The notes: generated from the sequence alone by a model not told the origin. Counted from the first letter of the stretch, positions 1 to 6,989 are shown. The stretch: 13,748 nt of DNA from Candidatus Merdimorpha stercoravium (GCA_018715295.1 DVLY01000149.1:1-13748), one strand, 5' to 3'. Numbers and translations: made by a program.

Positions 1-8
1 CCGAATCC

Positions 9-41
9 TTTGCTTATCCCGAAAAAATGTCGTTACTTTCG
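9..41 (+). promoter_or_regulatory. Candidate Bacteroidota-type promoter of glgB
   Basis: A TTTG at 9-12 and a TACTTTCG at 34-41 are separated by 21 bp. They resemble the Bacteroidota primary sigma-factor elements (-33 TTTG, -7 TAnnTTTG), with one mismatch in the -7 box. Transcription would start near 46-50, leaving an untranslated leader of about 20 nt before the ATG at 67. The placement fits a monocistronic glgB. The call rests on motif and spacing only. Confidence 0.5.
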
Positions 42-66
42 TCCGAAACGAAAACCCGCCACCGAG

Positions 67-2130
67 ATGGAAGAGAAAGAAAAAACGGAAAAACAACCCT
101 TGGCCATCGTGCGCGACGACCCCTGGCTCGCCCCCCACGCACAGTACCTGGAAAACCGCTTGGAGTGGTACCGCAAGCACATGCGCTTTATCGAAGAGCA
201 TTGCAACGGCCTGGGGTATTTCGCCAGCGGGCACCGCTACTTCGGGTTCAATTACGACCCGCAGAAGAAAGGCTGGTGGTTCCGCGAATACGCTCCCTCG
301 GCGCAATCGGTAAGTCTGATGGGAGACTTCAACGGGTGGGACGCGGAGAAAAACCCGCTCACGCGCCTGGAAAGCGGCACCTGGGAAACCTTCCTGGACG
401 AGAACACCTACCGGGAACGCCTCACCCCTTTCTCCAAGGTAAAACTGCGCATCGTCTCGGACAACGGCGCCCTGGACCGTATCCCGGCCTACATCCGCCG
501 GGTGATCCAAGACCCGGAGACGTTCGATTTCGCCGGACAGTTCCTCCCCGAGAGCAGCTTCCGGTGGGAGAACCCGGGCTTCCGCCTGTCGGAGGACTTC
601 ACCCCCTTGATCTACGAAGCGCACCCCGGCATGGCTACCGAAGACGGGCACGTGGGCTCGTGGCGCGAATTTGCCGACACGGTCCTGCCCAAAATATCCT
701 ACCTGGGTTACAACACCCTGCAACTGATGGCCGTACAGGAGCACCCGTATTACGGATCGTTCGGGTATCATGTATCCAATTTCTTCGCGCCTTCCTCGCG
801 CTTCGGCACGCCCGACGACCTGCGCTACCTCATCGACACGGCACACGGGATGGGGATCGCAGTGGTGATGGACCTGGTACATTCCCACGCGGTGAAAAAC
901 CGGGCGGAGGGACTCTGCGAATTCGACGGCAAACGCGAACTCTACTTCGTGGACGGTCCTTCGGGCAATCACCCCGGATGGGATTCCAAACTGTTCGACT
1001 ACGGCAAGATGTACGTCCAGCAATTCCTGCTGTCCAACATCGCCTACTGGATGGAGGAATTCCGCTTCGACGGATTCCGCTTCGACGGGGTAACCTCCAT
1101 GCTGTACTACCACCACGGCAACCAGGCCTTCGACAGTTACGACAAGTATTTCGGCAAGGACACCGACAATTCGGCCGTGCTGTACCTCCAGACGGCCAAC
1201 ACCCTGATCCGTTCGCGCTACCCCACTGCCCTGTCCATCGCCGAAGACATGAGCGGGATGCCGGGAGCCTGCCGCCCGGTGGAGGAAGGGGGACTGGGCT
1301 TCGGCTACCGCCTGGCCATGGGGCTTCCGGACTACTGGATCCGCCTGCTGCGCGACCGGCGGGACGAGGACTGGGACATGGAGCAGATGTACTACACGCT
1401 GCTCAACCGCCGAAGGGGCGAAGCGAACATCGCCTACGTGGAGAGCCACGACCAGGCGTTGGTGGGAGACAAGACGGTCGCATTCTGGCTGATGGACAGC
1501 CACATGTACACCTCGATGAGCGTCTTTACGCCCGACCCGGTAATCGACCGGGGGCTGGCACTGCACAAGATGATCCGCCTGGTTACCCTTTCCCTGGGCG
1601 GGGAAGGCTACCTCAACTTCATGGGCAACGAATTCGGCCATCCGGAATGGATCGACTTTCCCCGGGAGGGCAATGGCTGGAGCACGAAGTACGCCCGCAG
1701 GCAGTGGAGCCTGCCGGACACCGACCACCTGAAGTACAAGTTCCTGCGCGAATTCGACCGGCGGATGATCGGCTTCGAGAAACAAACCGGACTGCTCCGG
1801 TTGCCTTTCCCCCGCCTACTCAACGCCGACCAAACGAACAAGGTACTCATCTTCTCCCGCGGGAAGTACGTATTTCTCTTTTCGTTCTCGCCGCAAAAAT
1901 CGATCGAGGACTACGAATTTTTCGTGCCGCAAGGCGGCAATTACCGCATTGTCTTTTCCTCGGACGACCCCGAAACGGGCGGTTTTTCCCGGGTGCGGGA
2001 AGGCTACCGCTTCACCTCCTTCGAGAAGGACGGCGTGGACTTCCTGAGCGTTTACCTGCCCTCGCGCATGTGCATGGTGCTGGAGCGGGTCGGCGATGCC
2101 CCGAAGAAAAAGGCCCGCAAAGGGAAGTAA
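67..2130 (+). CDS. glgB: 1,4-alpha-glucan (glycogen) branching enzyme, GH13 subfamily 8 type
   Basis: A 687-residue branching enzyme (EC 2.4.1.18) that cuts alpha-1,4 glucan chains and re-attaches the segment in alpha-1,6 linkage during glycogen synthesis in the cytoplasm. A CBM48-like beta-domain with YFGFNYD and GDFNGWD lies near residues 55-115. The GH13 barrel follows, with DLVHSH (269-274), nucleophile Asp340 in FRFDGVTSM, acid Glu393 in IAEDMSGMPG, and transition-state residues His461-Asp462 in VESHDQ. The blocks RGLALHKMIRL and GNEFGHPEWIDFPREGNGWS are typical of the eukaryote-like GH13_8 branch rather than the E. coli GlgB branch. The C-terminus ends in a basic KKKARKGK tail. An in-frame TTG at 10 would add 19 residues but lies inside the promoter region, so I chose the ATG at 67. 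No other glg gene is adjacent. Its 3' end faces rpsU across a terminator hairpin. Confidence 0.95.
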   Translation: MEEKEKTEKQPLAIVRDDPWLAPHAQYLENRLEWYRKHMRFIEEHCNGLGYFASGHRYFGFNYDPQKKGWWFREYAPSAQSVSLMGDFNGWDAEKNPLTRLESGTWETFLDENTYRERLTPFSKVKLRIVSDNGALDRIPAYIRRVIQDPETFDFAGQFLPESSFRWENPGFRLSEDFTPLIYEAHPGMATEDGHVGSWREFADTVLPKISYLGYNTLQLMAVQEHPYYGSFGYHVSNFFAPSSRFGTPDDLRYLIDTAHGMGIAVVMDLVHSHAVKNRAEGLCEFDGKRELYFVDGPSGNHPGWDSKLFDYGKMYVQQFLLSNIAYWMEEFRFDGFRFDGVTSMLYYHHGNQAFDSYDKYFGKDTDNSAVLYLQTANTLIRSRYPTALSIAEDMSGMPGACRPVEEGGLGFGYRLAMGLPDYWIRLLRDRRDEDWDMEQMYYTLLNRRRGEANIAYVESHDQALVGDKTVAFWLMDSHMYTSMSVFTPDPVIDRGLALHKMIRLVTLSLGGEGYLNFMGNEFGHPEWIDFPREGNGWSTKYARRQWSLPDTDHLKYKFLREFDRRMIGFEKQTGLLRLPFPRLLNADQTNKVLIFSRGKYVFLFSFSPQKSIEDYEFFVPQGGNYRIVFSSDDPETGGFSRVREGYRFTSFEKDGVDFLSVYLPSRMCMVLERVGDAPKKKARKGK

Positions 2131-2201
2131 CCGCTCCTTCCCTGCTCGTCCTTCGTTCGTCCCTCGCGCAACCCTTGCGGCCGGACGGTGCGGGCAAAAA
2201 C

Positions 2202-2240
2202 GCGTTCGCCGCGCATCCTTGCAGGATGCGCGGCGAACGC
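2202..2240. terminator. Bidirectional intrinsic terminator between glgB and rpsU
   Basis: A perfect inverted repeat has 17-bp arms at 2202-2218 and 2224-2240 and a 5-nt loop (TTGCA). Read on the minus strand, 22 bp after the rpsU stop, the stem is followed by G and then five T. Read on the plus strand, about 70 bp after the glgB stop, it is followed by TTTAT. It sits between convergent genes, so it probably ends both transcripts and is stronger for rpsU. The remainder of 2131-2262 holds nothing else I can support. Confidence 0.8.
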
Positions 2241-2262
2241 TTTATCGGGAAAACGGGCAGGA

Positions 2263-2457
2263 CTACTCCTCTTCCTTGTTGCGAAGGCTCTGCACATAGA
2301 TGGCCTTCACTTTCTGCTGGCGTTTTACCACGGAAGGTTTGTTGAACTGCTGACGGGCGCGGAGCTGTTTCATCGTGCCGGTCTTGTCGAATTTTCTTTT
2401 GAAACGTTTGAGGGCTCTTTCGATCGCCTCGCCTTCTTTTACGGGAATAATAAGCAT
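2263..2457 (-). CDS. rpsU: 30S ribosomal protein bS21
   Basis: A 64-residue, highly basic protein. It starts MLIIPVKEGEAIERALKRFK and continues with the R/K-rich helix (RKFDKTGTMKQLRARQQF), which is the bS21 family pattern at the usual length for this phylum. bS21 sits on the small-subunit platform near the 3' end of 16S rRNA. In Bacteroidota it helps hold the anti-Shine-Dalgarno sequence in an occluded state. The reading frame stays open for 45 codons upstream to a TTG at 2592. The conserved family N-terminus begins at the ATG at 2457, so I start there. Directly upstream is an A-rich tract with no Shine-Dalgarno. The gene has its own probable promoter and a long leader, and is followed 22 bp later by a strong hairpin terminator, so it is likely monocistronic. 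Confidence 0.93.
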   Translation of the reverse strand: MLIIPVKEGEAIERALKRFKRKFDKTGTMKQLRARQQFNKPSVVKRQQKVKAIYVQSLRNKEEE

Positions 2458-2638
2458 TGGTTTATCGTTTTTTTTCGTGAATAACTGTTTTATCGAATCG
2501 TTGTCGCAAAAGCCGTACCCCTCGGGGAACGTCCTACTGCACACTGACTGAAAATATGTAACTTTCCTTCTTTTTCCGGACTTGTTGGACAACGACCTCC
2601 TTTAGACTTCTCTTTCGGTTCTCTTTCACTTTCTTAGC
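2458..2638 (-). promoter_or_regulatory. Long rpsU 5' leader (untranslated region)
   Basis: The probable start site about 6 nt after the TATCTTTG box puts roughly 180 nt of transcribed leader ahead of rpsU. Near its 5' end is a perfect AAAGGAGGT. Nearer the gene, 2514-2531 can fold as a hairpin (CGTTCCC / GGGTACG on the minus strand, loop CGAG, one T-T mismatch). There is no independent small ORF with a convincing start. The boundaries are inferred from the promoter motif. No known riboswitch or ribosomal-protein leader family was recognised. Confidence 0.45.
2595..2603 (-). promoter_or_regulatory. Perfect Shine-Dalgarno-like element in the rpsU leader
   Basis: The minus strand reads AAAGGAGGT here, a nine-base complement to the conserved 16S 3'-end sequence ACCUCCUUU. 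It lies 137 nt upstream of the bS21 ATG. The only start-like codon in range is a TTG three bases after GGAGG (2592-2590), which is closer than usual for initiation. It opens an in-frame 45-codon extension of rpsU. The other start regions in this window have nothing as complete; the best elsewhere is a short AAAGGA just before the EnvC-like gene. Confidence 0.55.
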
Positions 2639-2643
2639 GAGGG

Positions 2644-2651
2644 CAAAGATA
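2644..2651 (-). promoter_or_regulatory. -7 promoter box for rpsU
   Basis: The minus strand reads TATCTTTG, an exact match to the Bacteroidota -7 consensus TAnnTTTG, 186 bp upstream of the rpsU ATG and 43 bp after the nitroreductase stop. A weak TTTC lies 18 bp further upstream as a possible -33 element. A better TTTG is present but with only 12 bp spacing. It would give rpsU transcription independent of the upstream operon. Confidence 0.6.
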
Positions 2652-2694
2652 CGCTTTTTCTTTCAAACGGAAACCACGCCCCGCTCCCTTTTTT

Positions 2695-3216
2695 TCAATA
2701 AACTTCGTGGTGGATCTTGCCCGGATCGAAATTGTCCTTCGGGCGAGCCTCCCGCGCCGGATACCCCACCGGGATCACGCACAGCGAATCGTAACTGCCC
2801 GGCAGCCCGCACAACTCCTTGACCACATCCATCCGGTCGCGATACGGATACGTGGCCGTCCACACCGCACCCAGCCCCAGCGCATGAGCTGCCAGCAGGA
2901 TATTTTCCGCCGCCGCCGAACAGTCCACGTACCAGTACGGCGACTTGGTCCGGTCGGCGCAAACGGCAATGGCCACGCGGGCCTCGCGCAACATCTTGGC
3001 ATACGGCAAACGCTCGGCCATCTCGTCGAGGATTTCCCGGCGGGTGAGCACGACAAAGTCCCAGGGCTGGCCGTTTTTCCCCGAAGGAGCGGCCATGCCG
3101 GCCTCGAGGATCGCTTCGAGTTTTTCCGGTTCGACGTCCTGATCGGTGTAGCTGCGAATACTTCTACGGGTCAGGATGTTCTCGATCGCCGGGTTTTGCG
3201 CGTACTGTTTTTCCAT
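2695..3216 (-). CDS. Nitroreductase family FMN-dependent oxidoreductase
   Basis: A 173-residue protein of the nitroreductase fold, which binds FMN as a homodimer and uses NAD(P)H to reduce nitro compounds, quinones or similar substrates; the true substrate is unknown. The N-terminal RRSIRSYTDQDV (18-29) supplies the Arg/Ser residues that bind the FMN phosphate. MAAPSGKNGQPWDF (41-54) is the following conserved block. A GLGAVW motif is at 114-119, and the C-terminal IPVGYPAREARPKDNF is typical of short clostridial/Bacteroidales nitroreductases. A TTG at 3225 overlapping the previous stop would add three residues; I prefer the ATG at 3216, 5 bp after that stop. Tight spacing indicates cotranscription with the helix-hairpin-helix gene, although a possible internal -7 box lies just upstream. 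Confidence 0.88.
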   Translation of the reverse strand: MEKQYAQNPAIENILTRRSIRSYTDQDVEPEKLEAILEAGMAAPSGKNGQPWDFVVLTRREILDEMAERLPYAKMLREARVAIAVCADRTKSPYWYVDCSAAAENILLAAHALGLGAVWTATYPYRDRMDVVKELCGLPGSYDSLCVIPVGYPAREARPKDNFDPGKIHHEVY

Positions 3217-3221
3217 CTTTT

Positions 3222-4055
3222 TCAACGCTCGGTTTTGAGGGTGTCAAAGTTAAGGTAAAATCGCAAATACTCGTCCTTGCTGTGCGGAAAATATTTCAGT
3301 TCCCGCAAAGTATCGTAGCACGGTACCGCGCCCCGCCTGCTACGGTACTCGACGATGCTGCGGGCAAACAACCGGGAGATGTACGGGTGCTCGGCCAGCA
3401 AACGTTCGCTGTCCATATTGACATCATAGCGTACCAGAGCCGTCGTATCGAAATCCGCATACCGGGAGAAGCGTCGCAGCGCTACCGAATCGGCGGCAAA
3501 GATCCCGCACAACTGGTCGGCATCGACAAAACCGCCGTAGCGAATGCGCCCCTGGAAGAGTTTCTCGGCCAAGGCTTCGTCGAGTGCCGCATGCGCCCGC
3601 AGGCGTTCCAGCGAAGCACGATTGAGGTCCACCCGGGAGAAATCCCGTGCCACTTCTTCCTCCTGCAACTCCTCCATCCGGATATAGGGCAAAAGCCGGG
3701 CGAACATGCTGTCCGAGACCGCATAGCACTGCGAGAACTGCTCGGGCGAAGAAAACCGTCCCCCGACCGCGGCCCGAAAGCGCAGGATGGTGCGCGTCTG
3801 GGCGGGAGAGAACCCCAGCAGGACGAAATCGGAAGAATCCGCCGAAGATGGGTCGAAATAAAACAGCGTATCCGCGCGGAAGACAGAGCGTCCAAGCACT
3901 GAATCCGCCGGAAGGACTTCTACCCGGAGGGGCTCCCGGCGGCCATCCTTCACCGCAACGGCACCCACCAAGACCAGCAGGAGGAGCACCAGAACGATCA
4001 TCCCCCGCTGCTGGGCGGCGGTTGCCCTGAAGAAACGTCCGATGCGCCCCCACAT
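3222..4055 (-). CDS. Membrane-anchored helix-hairpin-helix (ComEA-like) protein
   Basis: A 277-residue protein with a short basic N-terminus and one membrane segment (about 19-35, GMIVLVLLLLVLVGAVAV). The rest should face the periplasm. Three helix-hairpin-helix units follow. The first is around 66-125, with FYFDPSSADSSDFVLLGFS and then GGRFSSPEQFSQCYAVSDSMFARLLPYI. The second starts at VDLNRASLERL (142-152). The third, ending near 265, is less regular. This layout is the common Bacteroidota helix-hairpin-helix protein related to the ComEA DNA-binding module. A role in DNA binding or uptake is possible but unproven, since such modules can also mediate protein contacts. It sits between ribE (57 bp upstream) and the nitroreductase (5 bp downstream). 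Confidence 0.82.
   Translation of the reverse strand: MWGRIGRFFRATAAQQRGMIVLVLLLLVLVGAVAVKDGRREPLRVEVLPADSVLGRSVFRADTLFYFDPSSADSSDFVLLGFSPAQTRTILRFRAAVGGRFSSPEQFSQCYAVSDSMFARLLPYIRMEELQEEEVARDFSRVDLNRASLERLRAHAALDEALAEKLFQGRIRYGGFVDADQLCGIFAADSVALRRFSRYADFDTTALVRYDVNMDSERLLAEHPYISRLFARSIVEYRSRRGAVPCYDTLRELKYFPHSKDEYLRFYLNFDTLKTER
3245..3252 (-). promoter_or_regulatory. Possible internal -7 box for the nitroreductase gene
   Basis: The minus strand reads TAACTTTG, an exact TAnnTTTG match inside the last codons of the helix-hairpin-helix gene, about 28 bp before the nitroreductase ATG. No TTTG occurs at the normal 19-21 bp spacing upstream (one occurs at 11 bp). The motif also encodes conserved-looking residues, so chance is a real alternative. 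Confidence 0.25.
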
Positions 4056-4112
4056 ATCCCTTCGTTTTGCCGTTCTTTTTCCCCTCCCCCTTGCCGGGAG
4101 CGGGACAGAGGA

Positions 4113-4700
4113 TTACTTGCCCAACAGACGGGCAGCGTACTTCCCGATCACGTCGAACTCCAGGTTGACTTTCGTCCCGGGGACAAACGTGTGGAAGTTG
4201 GTATGCTCGTAGGTATAGGGGATGATCGCCACCGAAAACTCGCCCGGTTCGCTGTCCACCACCGTCAGGCTGGTACCGTTGACCGCGATCGAACCTTTCG
4301 GGATGGTTACATTGCCGTAGAGGGGTTCATCGTAACGGAAGCGGTACACCCAGCTTCCGTCCTGCTGTTGGACCGAGACGCACTCGCCCGTCTGGTCGAC
4401 ATGCCCCTGGACGATGTGCCCGTCCAGGCGGTCGCCGAGCTTCATGGAGCGCTCCAGGTTCACCTCCGAGCCTATCTTCAAGTCGCCCAGGTTGGACTTG
4501 CGCAGCGTTTCGTCGATCGCCGTTACCGTATAACGGTCGCCCTCCACACGCACCACCGTCAGGCAAACACCGTTGTGAGCGATGCTCTGATCCACTTTCA
4601 ACTCTCCGGTAAAAGGACACCGAAGGGTGATGTGCAGGTTGCCTCCCTCCTTTTTCAAGTCGGTTACCACGGCCAATGCTTCTACGATTCCCGTAAACAT
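4113..4700 (-). CDS. ribE: Riboflavin synthase, alpha subunit
   Basis: A 195-residue enzyme (EC 2.5.1.9) that dismutates two 6,7-dimethyl-8-ribityllumazine molecules to riboflavin and 5-amino-6-ribitylaminouracil. The family's internal duplication is clear. Barrel one starts MFTGIVE and contains NGVCLTVV (43-50). Barrel two starts near GHIVQGHVDQTG (94-105) and contains NGTSLTVVDS (141-150). The late PYTYEHTNF block matches the conserved C-terminal region. The length is close to the normal 200-220. The ATG is fixed by the invariant MFTGIVE. It lies 47 bp after mpl and 57 bp before the helix-hairpin-helix gene. No FMN riboswitch is visible and no other rib genes are nearby, so the pathway is scattered in this genome. 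Confidence 0.95.
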   Translation of the reverse strand: MFTGIVEALAVVTDLKKEGGNLHITLRCPFTGELKVDQSIAHNGVCLTVVRVEGDRYTVTAIDETLRKSNLGDLKIGSEVNLERSMKLGDRLDGHIVQGHVDQTGECVSVQQQDGSWVYRFRYDEPLYGNVTIPKGSIAVNGTSLTVVDSEPGEFSVAIIPYTYEHTNFHTFVPGTKVNLEFDVIGKYAARLLGK

Positions 4701-4747
4701 CTTTTCTTCTGTATGATTTTATCGTTATCTCCTAAAAATTCTGTCCT

Positions 4748-6121
4748 TTACTTCTTTTCCAAGCCCAATTCGGCCAACCAGTCCGTGCCGTCCCAACTGC
4801 CCGAACTCATGAAAAGGAACACCGTATCCTCCACGGGAAGAGCCCGTACGGCCTCCCGAAGGCTTTCGATGTCCGTCTTGACCTCCAGGGCCGGATGAGC
4901 AAATTCTCCGGCCACCCACGCCGGATCCAGCGGAGGCATCCGCTTGATCTCCATCGCATGGTGGGAGTAAAACACGAACGCCCGATCGGCACCCGCCATC
5001 GTGCCGCGGTATTGCGGCAGGAAATCCCGGTTCAGACTGGAATAGGTATGCAATTCCAGGCAGGCCACCACGCGACGGTCGGGGTACAGTTCCTTGACGG
5101 CCGCCACGGTAGCGCGCACCTTGGACGGAGCATGGGCAAAATCCTTGAAGACCACCGTGCGGGGCTCGTCGTAGAGGCATTCCAAACGGTTTTTCGCCCC
5201 CCGGAAATCGGCCATGCTCGCGTAGAAATCCGCAGAAGACACCCCGGCTTGCCGGGCGGCAAGCAGCGCCGCCGAGAGGTTGGACATGTTGTGCCGCCCG
5301 AAAAGGGTTACCGGATAGCGCTTCGAGCCGTCCACCAGCCAAACCTTTCCCTGGCGGATCTCGTAGGGATGGGTGGCATAAGGGATCGGCTGCACCTGAA
5401 GCTCGGGATGCCGGGCGAGGGTCTGCTCGACCACGCGCACCACTTCGGGGTCTTCGCGGTTGTAGATCAGTACAGCCCCCGGCTCGAGGCTCAAGATAAG
5501 CTGCACGAAACAATCCGTGTACTGGTCGTAGGTGGGAAATACGTTCATGTGGTCCCATGCGATCCCGGTAATGACCGCCACGTGCGGACGGTAATGCAGG
5601 AATTTGGAGCGCCGGTCGAGCGGGGAACTGAGGTACTCGTCCCCTTCGATGACGATCGTGGGAGCCTGGTCGGTCAATTCCACCATGCGGTCGAACCCGT
5701 CGATCGAAGCCCCCACCAGGTAATCCGTACGCAAGCCGGCGTATTGCATCGCGTGCAGGATCATGGCCGTGGTGGTCGTCTTGCCGTGCGATCCGGCGAC
5801 CACGATGCGTTTTTTCCCTTCCGATTCGTGAAAGACGAACTCCGGATAGGAATACACCGGCAGTCCCAATTCCCGGGCGCGGATCAGTTCCGGATTGTCG
5901 ATCCGCGCGTGCATCCCGAGGATGACGGCATCGATCTCCGGGGTGATCTTTTCCGGGAACCAGCCTTCCTGCTCCGGGAGCAAGCCGGCCTGCGCCAGAC
6001 GGGTGCGGGAAGGTTCGTAGATCACGTCGTCCGACCCGGTCACGGTATGGCCTTTCTTTTGCAGGGTGAGCGCCAGGTTGTGCATGGCGGCCCCTCCTAT
6101 GGCGATAAAATGGATTCTCAT
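4748..6121 (-). CDS. mpl: UDP-N-acetylmuramate:L-alanyl-gamma-D-glutamyl-meso-diaminopimelate ligase
   Basis: A 457-residue Mur ligase (EC 6.3.2.45) that joins recycled murein tripeptide directly to UDP-MurNAc, bypassing MurC, MurD and MurE. The N-terminal UDP-binding Rossmann motif is IAIGGAAMHNLA (6-17). The ATP loop is AGSHGKTTTT (109-118). The central domain has ITGIAWDHMNVFPT, and the third domain begins near RGAKNRLE and contains FKDFAHAPSKVRATV. The GIAWDHMNVF and DFAHAPSK forms distinguish Mpl from MurC. It starts 22 bp after the HAD gene. Its presence implies a meso-DAP type wall and a peptidoglycan recycling route. It complements the EnvC-like amidase activator about 4 kb upstream in the same gene run, because amidase products feed recycling. 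Confidence 0.92.
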   Translation of the reverse strand: MRIHFIAIGGAAMHNLALTLQKKGHTVTGSDDVIYEPSRTRLAQAGLLPEQEGWFPEKITPEIDAVILGMHARIDNPELIRARELGLPVYSYPEFVFHESEGKKRIVVAGSHGKTTTTAMILHAMQYAGLRTDYLVGASIDGFDRMVELTDQAPTIVIEGDEYLSSPLDRRSKFLHYRPHVAVITGIAWDHMNVFPTYDQYTDCFVQLILSLEPGAVLIYNREDPEVVRVVEQTLARHPELQVQPIPYATHPYEIRQGKVWLVDGSKRYPVTLFGRHNMSNLSAALLAARQAGVSSADFYASMADFRGAKNRLECLYDEPRTVVFKDFAHAPSKVRATVAAVKELYPDRRVVACLELHTYSSLNRDFLPQYRGTMAGADRAFVFYSHHAMEIKRMPPLDPAWVAGEFAHPALEVKTDIESLREAVRALPVEDTVFLFMSSGSWDGTDWLAELGLEKK

Positions 6122-6143
6122 CGGTATATCGTTTTTCTTGGTA

Positions 6144-6905
6144 TCACAAACATTCCGGCACTTCCAGCAAGGAACTTACCCGGCACACCCGCTGACGATC
6201 CGCCTCCTGCGGGAGTTCCTCCCCCTGAGGCGAAAACCACACCCCCCGGCAGAAACCGGCCTGCACAGCCGCCAGCACGTCGTTTTGGAGGTCGTCCCCG
6301 ATCATCGCGCACCGGGATGGCGGCACGCTCGCCTGCCGGGCCGCGTAGAGAAAGATATCCGGCGAGGGTTTCTTGGCCTCTGCCTGCTCGGAAGTTACCA
6401 TCCCGCGAATGTACGGTTTTATATCCGGATTGTCCACCTTTATCGTCTGGACTTCGGAAAAACCGTTGGTCAGCAGCCAAACGGGATACCGCGCCGAGAC
6501 CCGTTCGAGGGTTTGCCGGGCACCGGGGAGAAGATGCCGCTTGCGGGGACAAAGGTCGAGATAGGTCCGGGCAAAACGCTCGGCCAGCCCGTCCTCCCGG
6601 ATGGAAAACAACGCCAAGGCCCGGTCGAAACGCCGGGTGCGCAATTCGCTTTTGGCGATCAGCCCGCGGCGGTATTCGTCCCACATCCGGTCGTTGATCA
6701 CATGATAGCGCGCGATGAACTCCTGCTCCGTCAATCCGTTGCGCCCCACCAGCCCCAACAGGTGCAAGGTCTGGGAGAGCGCCTCGGCGGAGTTGCGCTC
6801 GAAATCCCACAAAGTATGGTCCAGATCGAAGAACACGACGGAAATCCCCTCCGTAATGTTCTCCCGATCGTTCTGCTGCGTAGTATCCATGTCCCGTATC
6901 GTCAT
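6144..6905 (-). CDS. HAD-family hydrolase, YjjG-like pyrimidine 5'-nucleotidase
   Basis: A 253-residue haloacid dehalogenase-type phosphatase. Motif I is FFDLDHTLWD (nucleophile Asp27, general acid Asp29); motif II is LLTNG (Thr146); motif III is the Lys pair before Pro180 (KKPSPDIF); motif IV is IGDDLQNDV (Asp204/Asp205, Asp209). An alpha-helical cap lies between motifs I and II, roughly 35-125. DHTLWDFERNS and the short SEQAEAKKP stretch resemble the YjjG/TIGR02254 group, which dephosphorylates dUMP, dTMP and non-canonical pyrimidine nucleotides. Downstream of dut this assignment makes sense, though substrate prediction for HAD enzymes is uncertain. The ATG at 6905 gives about 20 residues before the core; an ATG at 6890 (MDTTQQ) is equally possible. 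Confidence 0.88.
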   Translation of the reverse strand: MTIRDMDTTQQNDRENITEGISVVFFDLDHTLWDFERNSAEALSQTLHLLGLVGRNGLTEQEFIARYHVINDRMWDEYRRGLIAKSELRTRRFDRALALFSIREDGLAERFARTYLDLCPRKRHLLPGARQTLERVSARYPVWLLTNGFSEVQTIKVDNPDIKPYIRGMVTSEQAEAKKPSPDIFLYAARQASVPPSRCAMIGDDLQNDVLAAVQAGFCRGVWFSPQGEELPQEADRQRVCRVSSLLEVPECL

Positions 6906-6935
6906 TTCGTTGTCCTTCCTCCCGCAAGGCGGATT

Positions 6936-6971
6936 TCCGGCCCGAGGGCCGGAGCGCCGCTTGCGCGGCGC
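6936..6971. other. Two tandem GC-rich hairpins between dut and the HAD gene
   Basis: Two perfect 7-bp stems lie back to back in the 84-bp gap. The first is TCCGGCC / GGCCGGA with loop CGAG (6936-6953); the second is GCGCCGC / GCGGCGC with loop TTGC (6954-6971). They abut with no spacer. Neither strand has a T-tract after them, so they are not classic terminators. They could act as transcript-processing or stability elements, a partial attenuator, or a small dispersed repeat. Confidence 0.5.
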
Positions 6972-6989
6972 GCGCTTGGGGAGAAGACC

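Noticed and set aside
10..66. 19-residue N-terminal extension of glgB from a TTG at 10
   Set aside because: The extension overlaps the probable -33 and -7 promoter elements, and the ATG at 67 gives a normal family N-terminus.
27..2345. 772-codon open frame on the plus strand overlapping all of glgB
   Set aside because: Its translation is Arg/Pro/Gly-rich and resembles no protein family, while the glgB frame has all GH13 catalytic motifs. It is a by-product of GC-rich codon use.
3217..3225. TTG start for the nitroreductase overlapping the helix-hairpin-helix stop codon
   Set aside because: The ATG three codons later is the better start and still leaves the genes only 5 bp apart. The extra residues match no family feature.
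4056..4112. Possible terminator between ribE and the helix-hairpin-helix gene (CTCCC...GGGAG)
   Set aside because: The stem is about 5 bp with a mismatch and has no T-tract on the minus strand.
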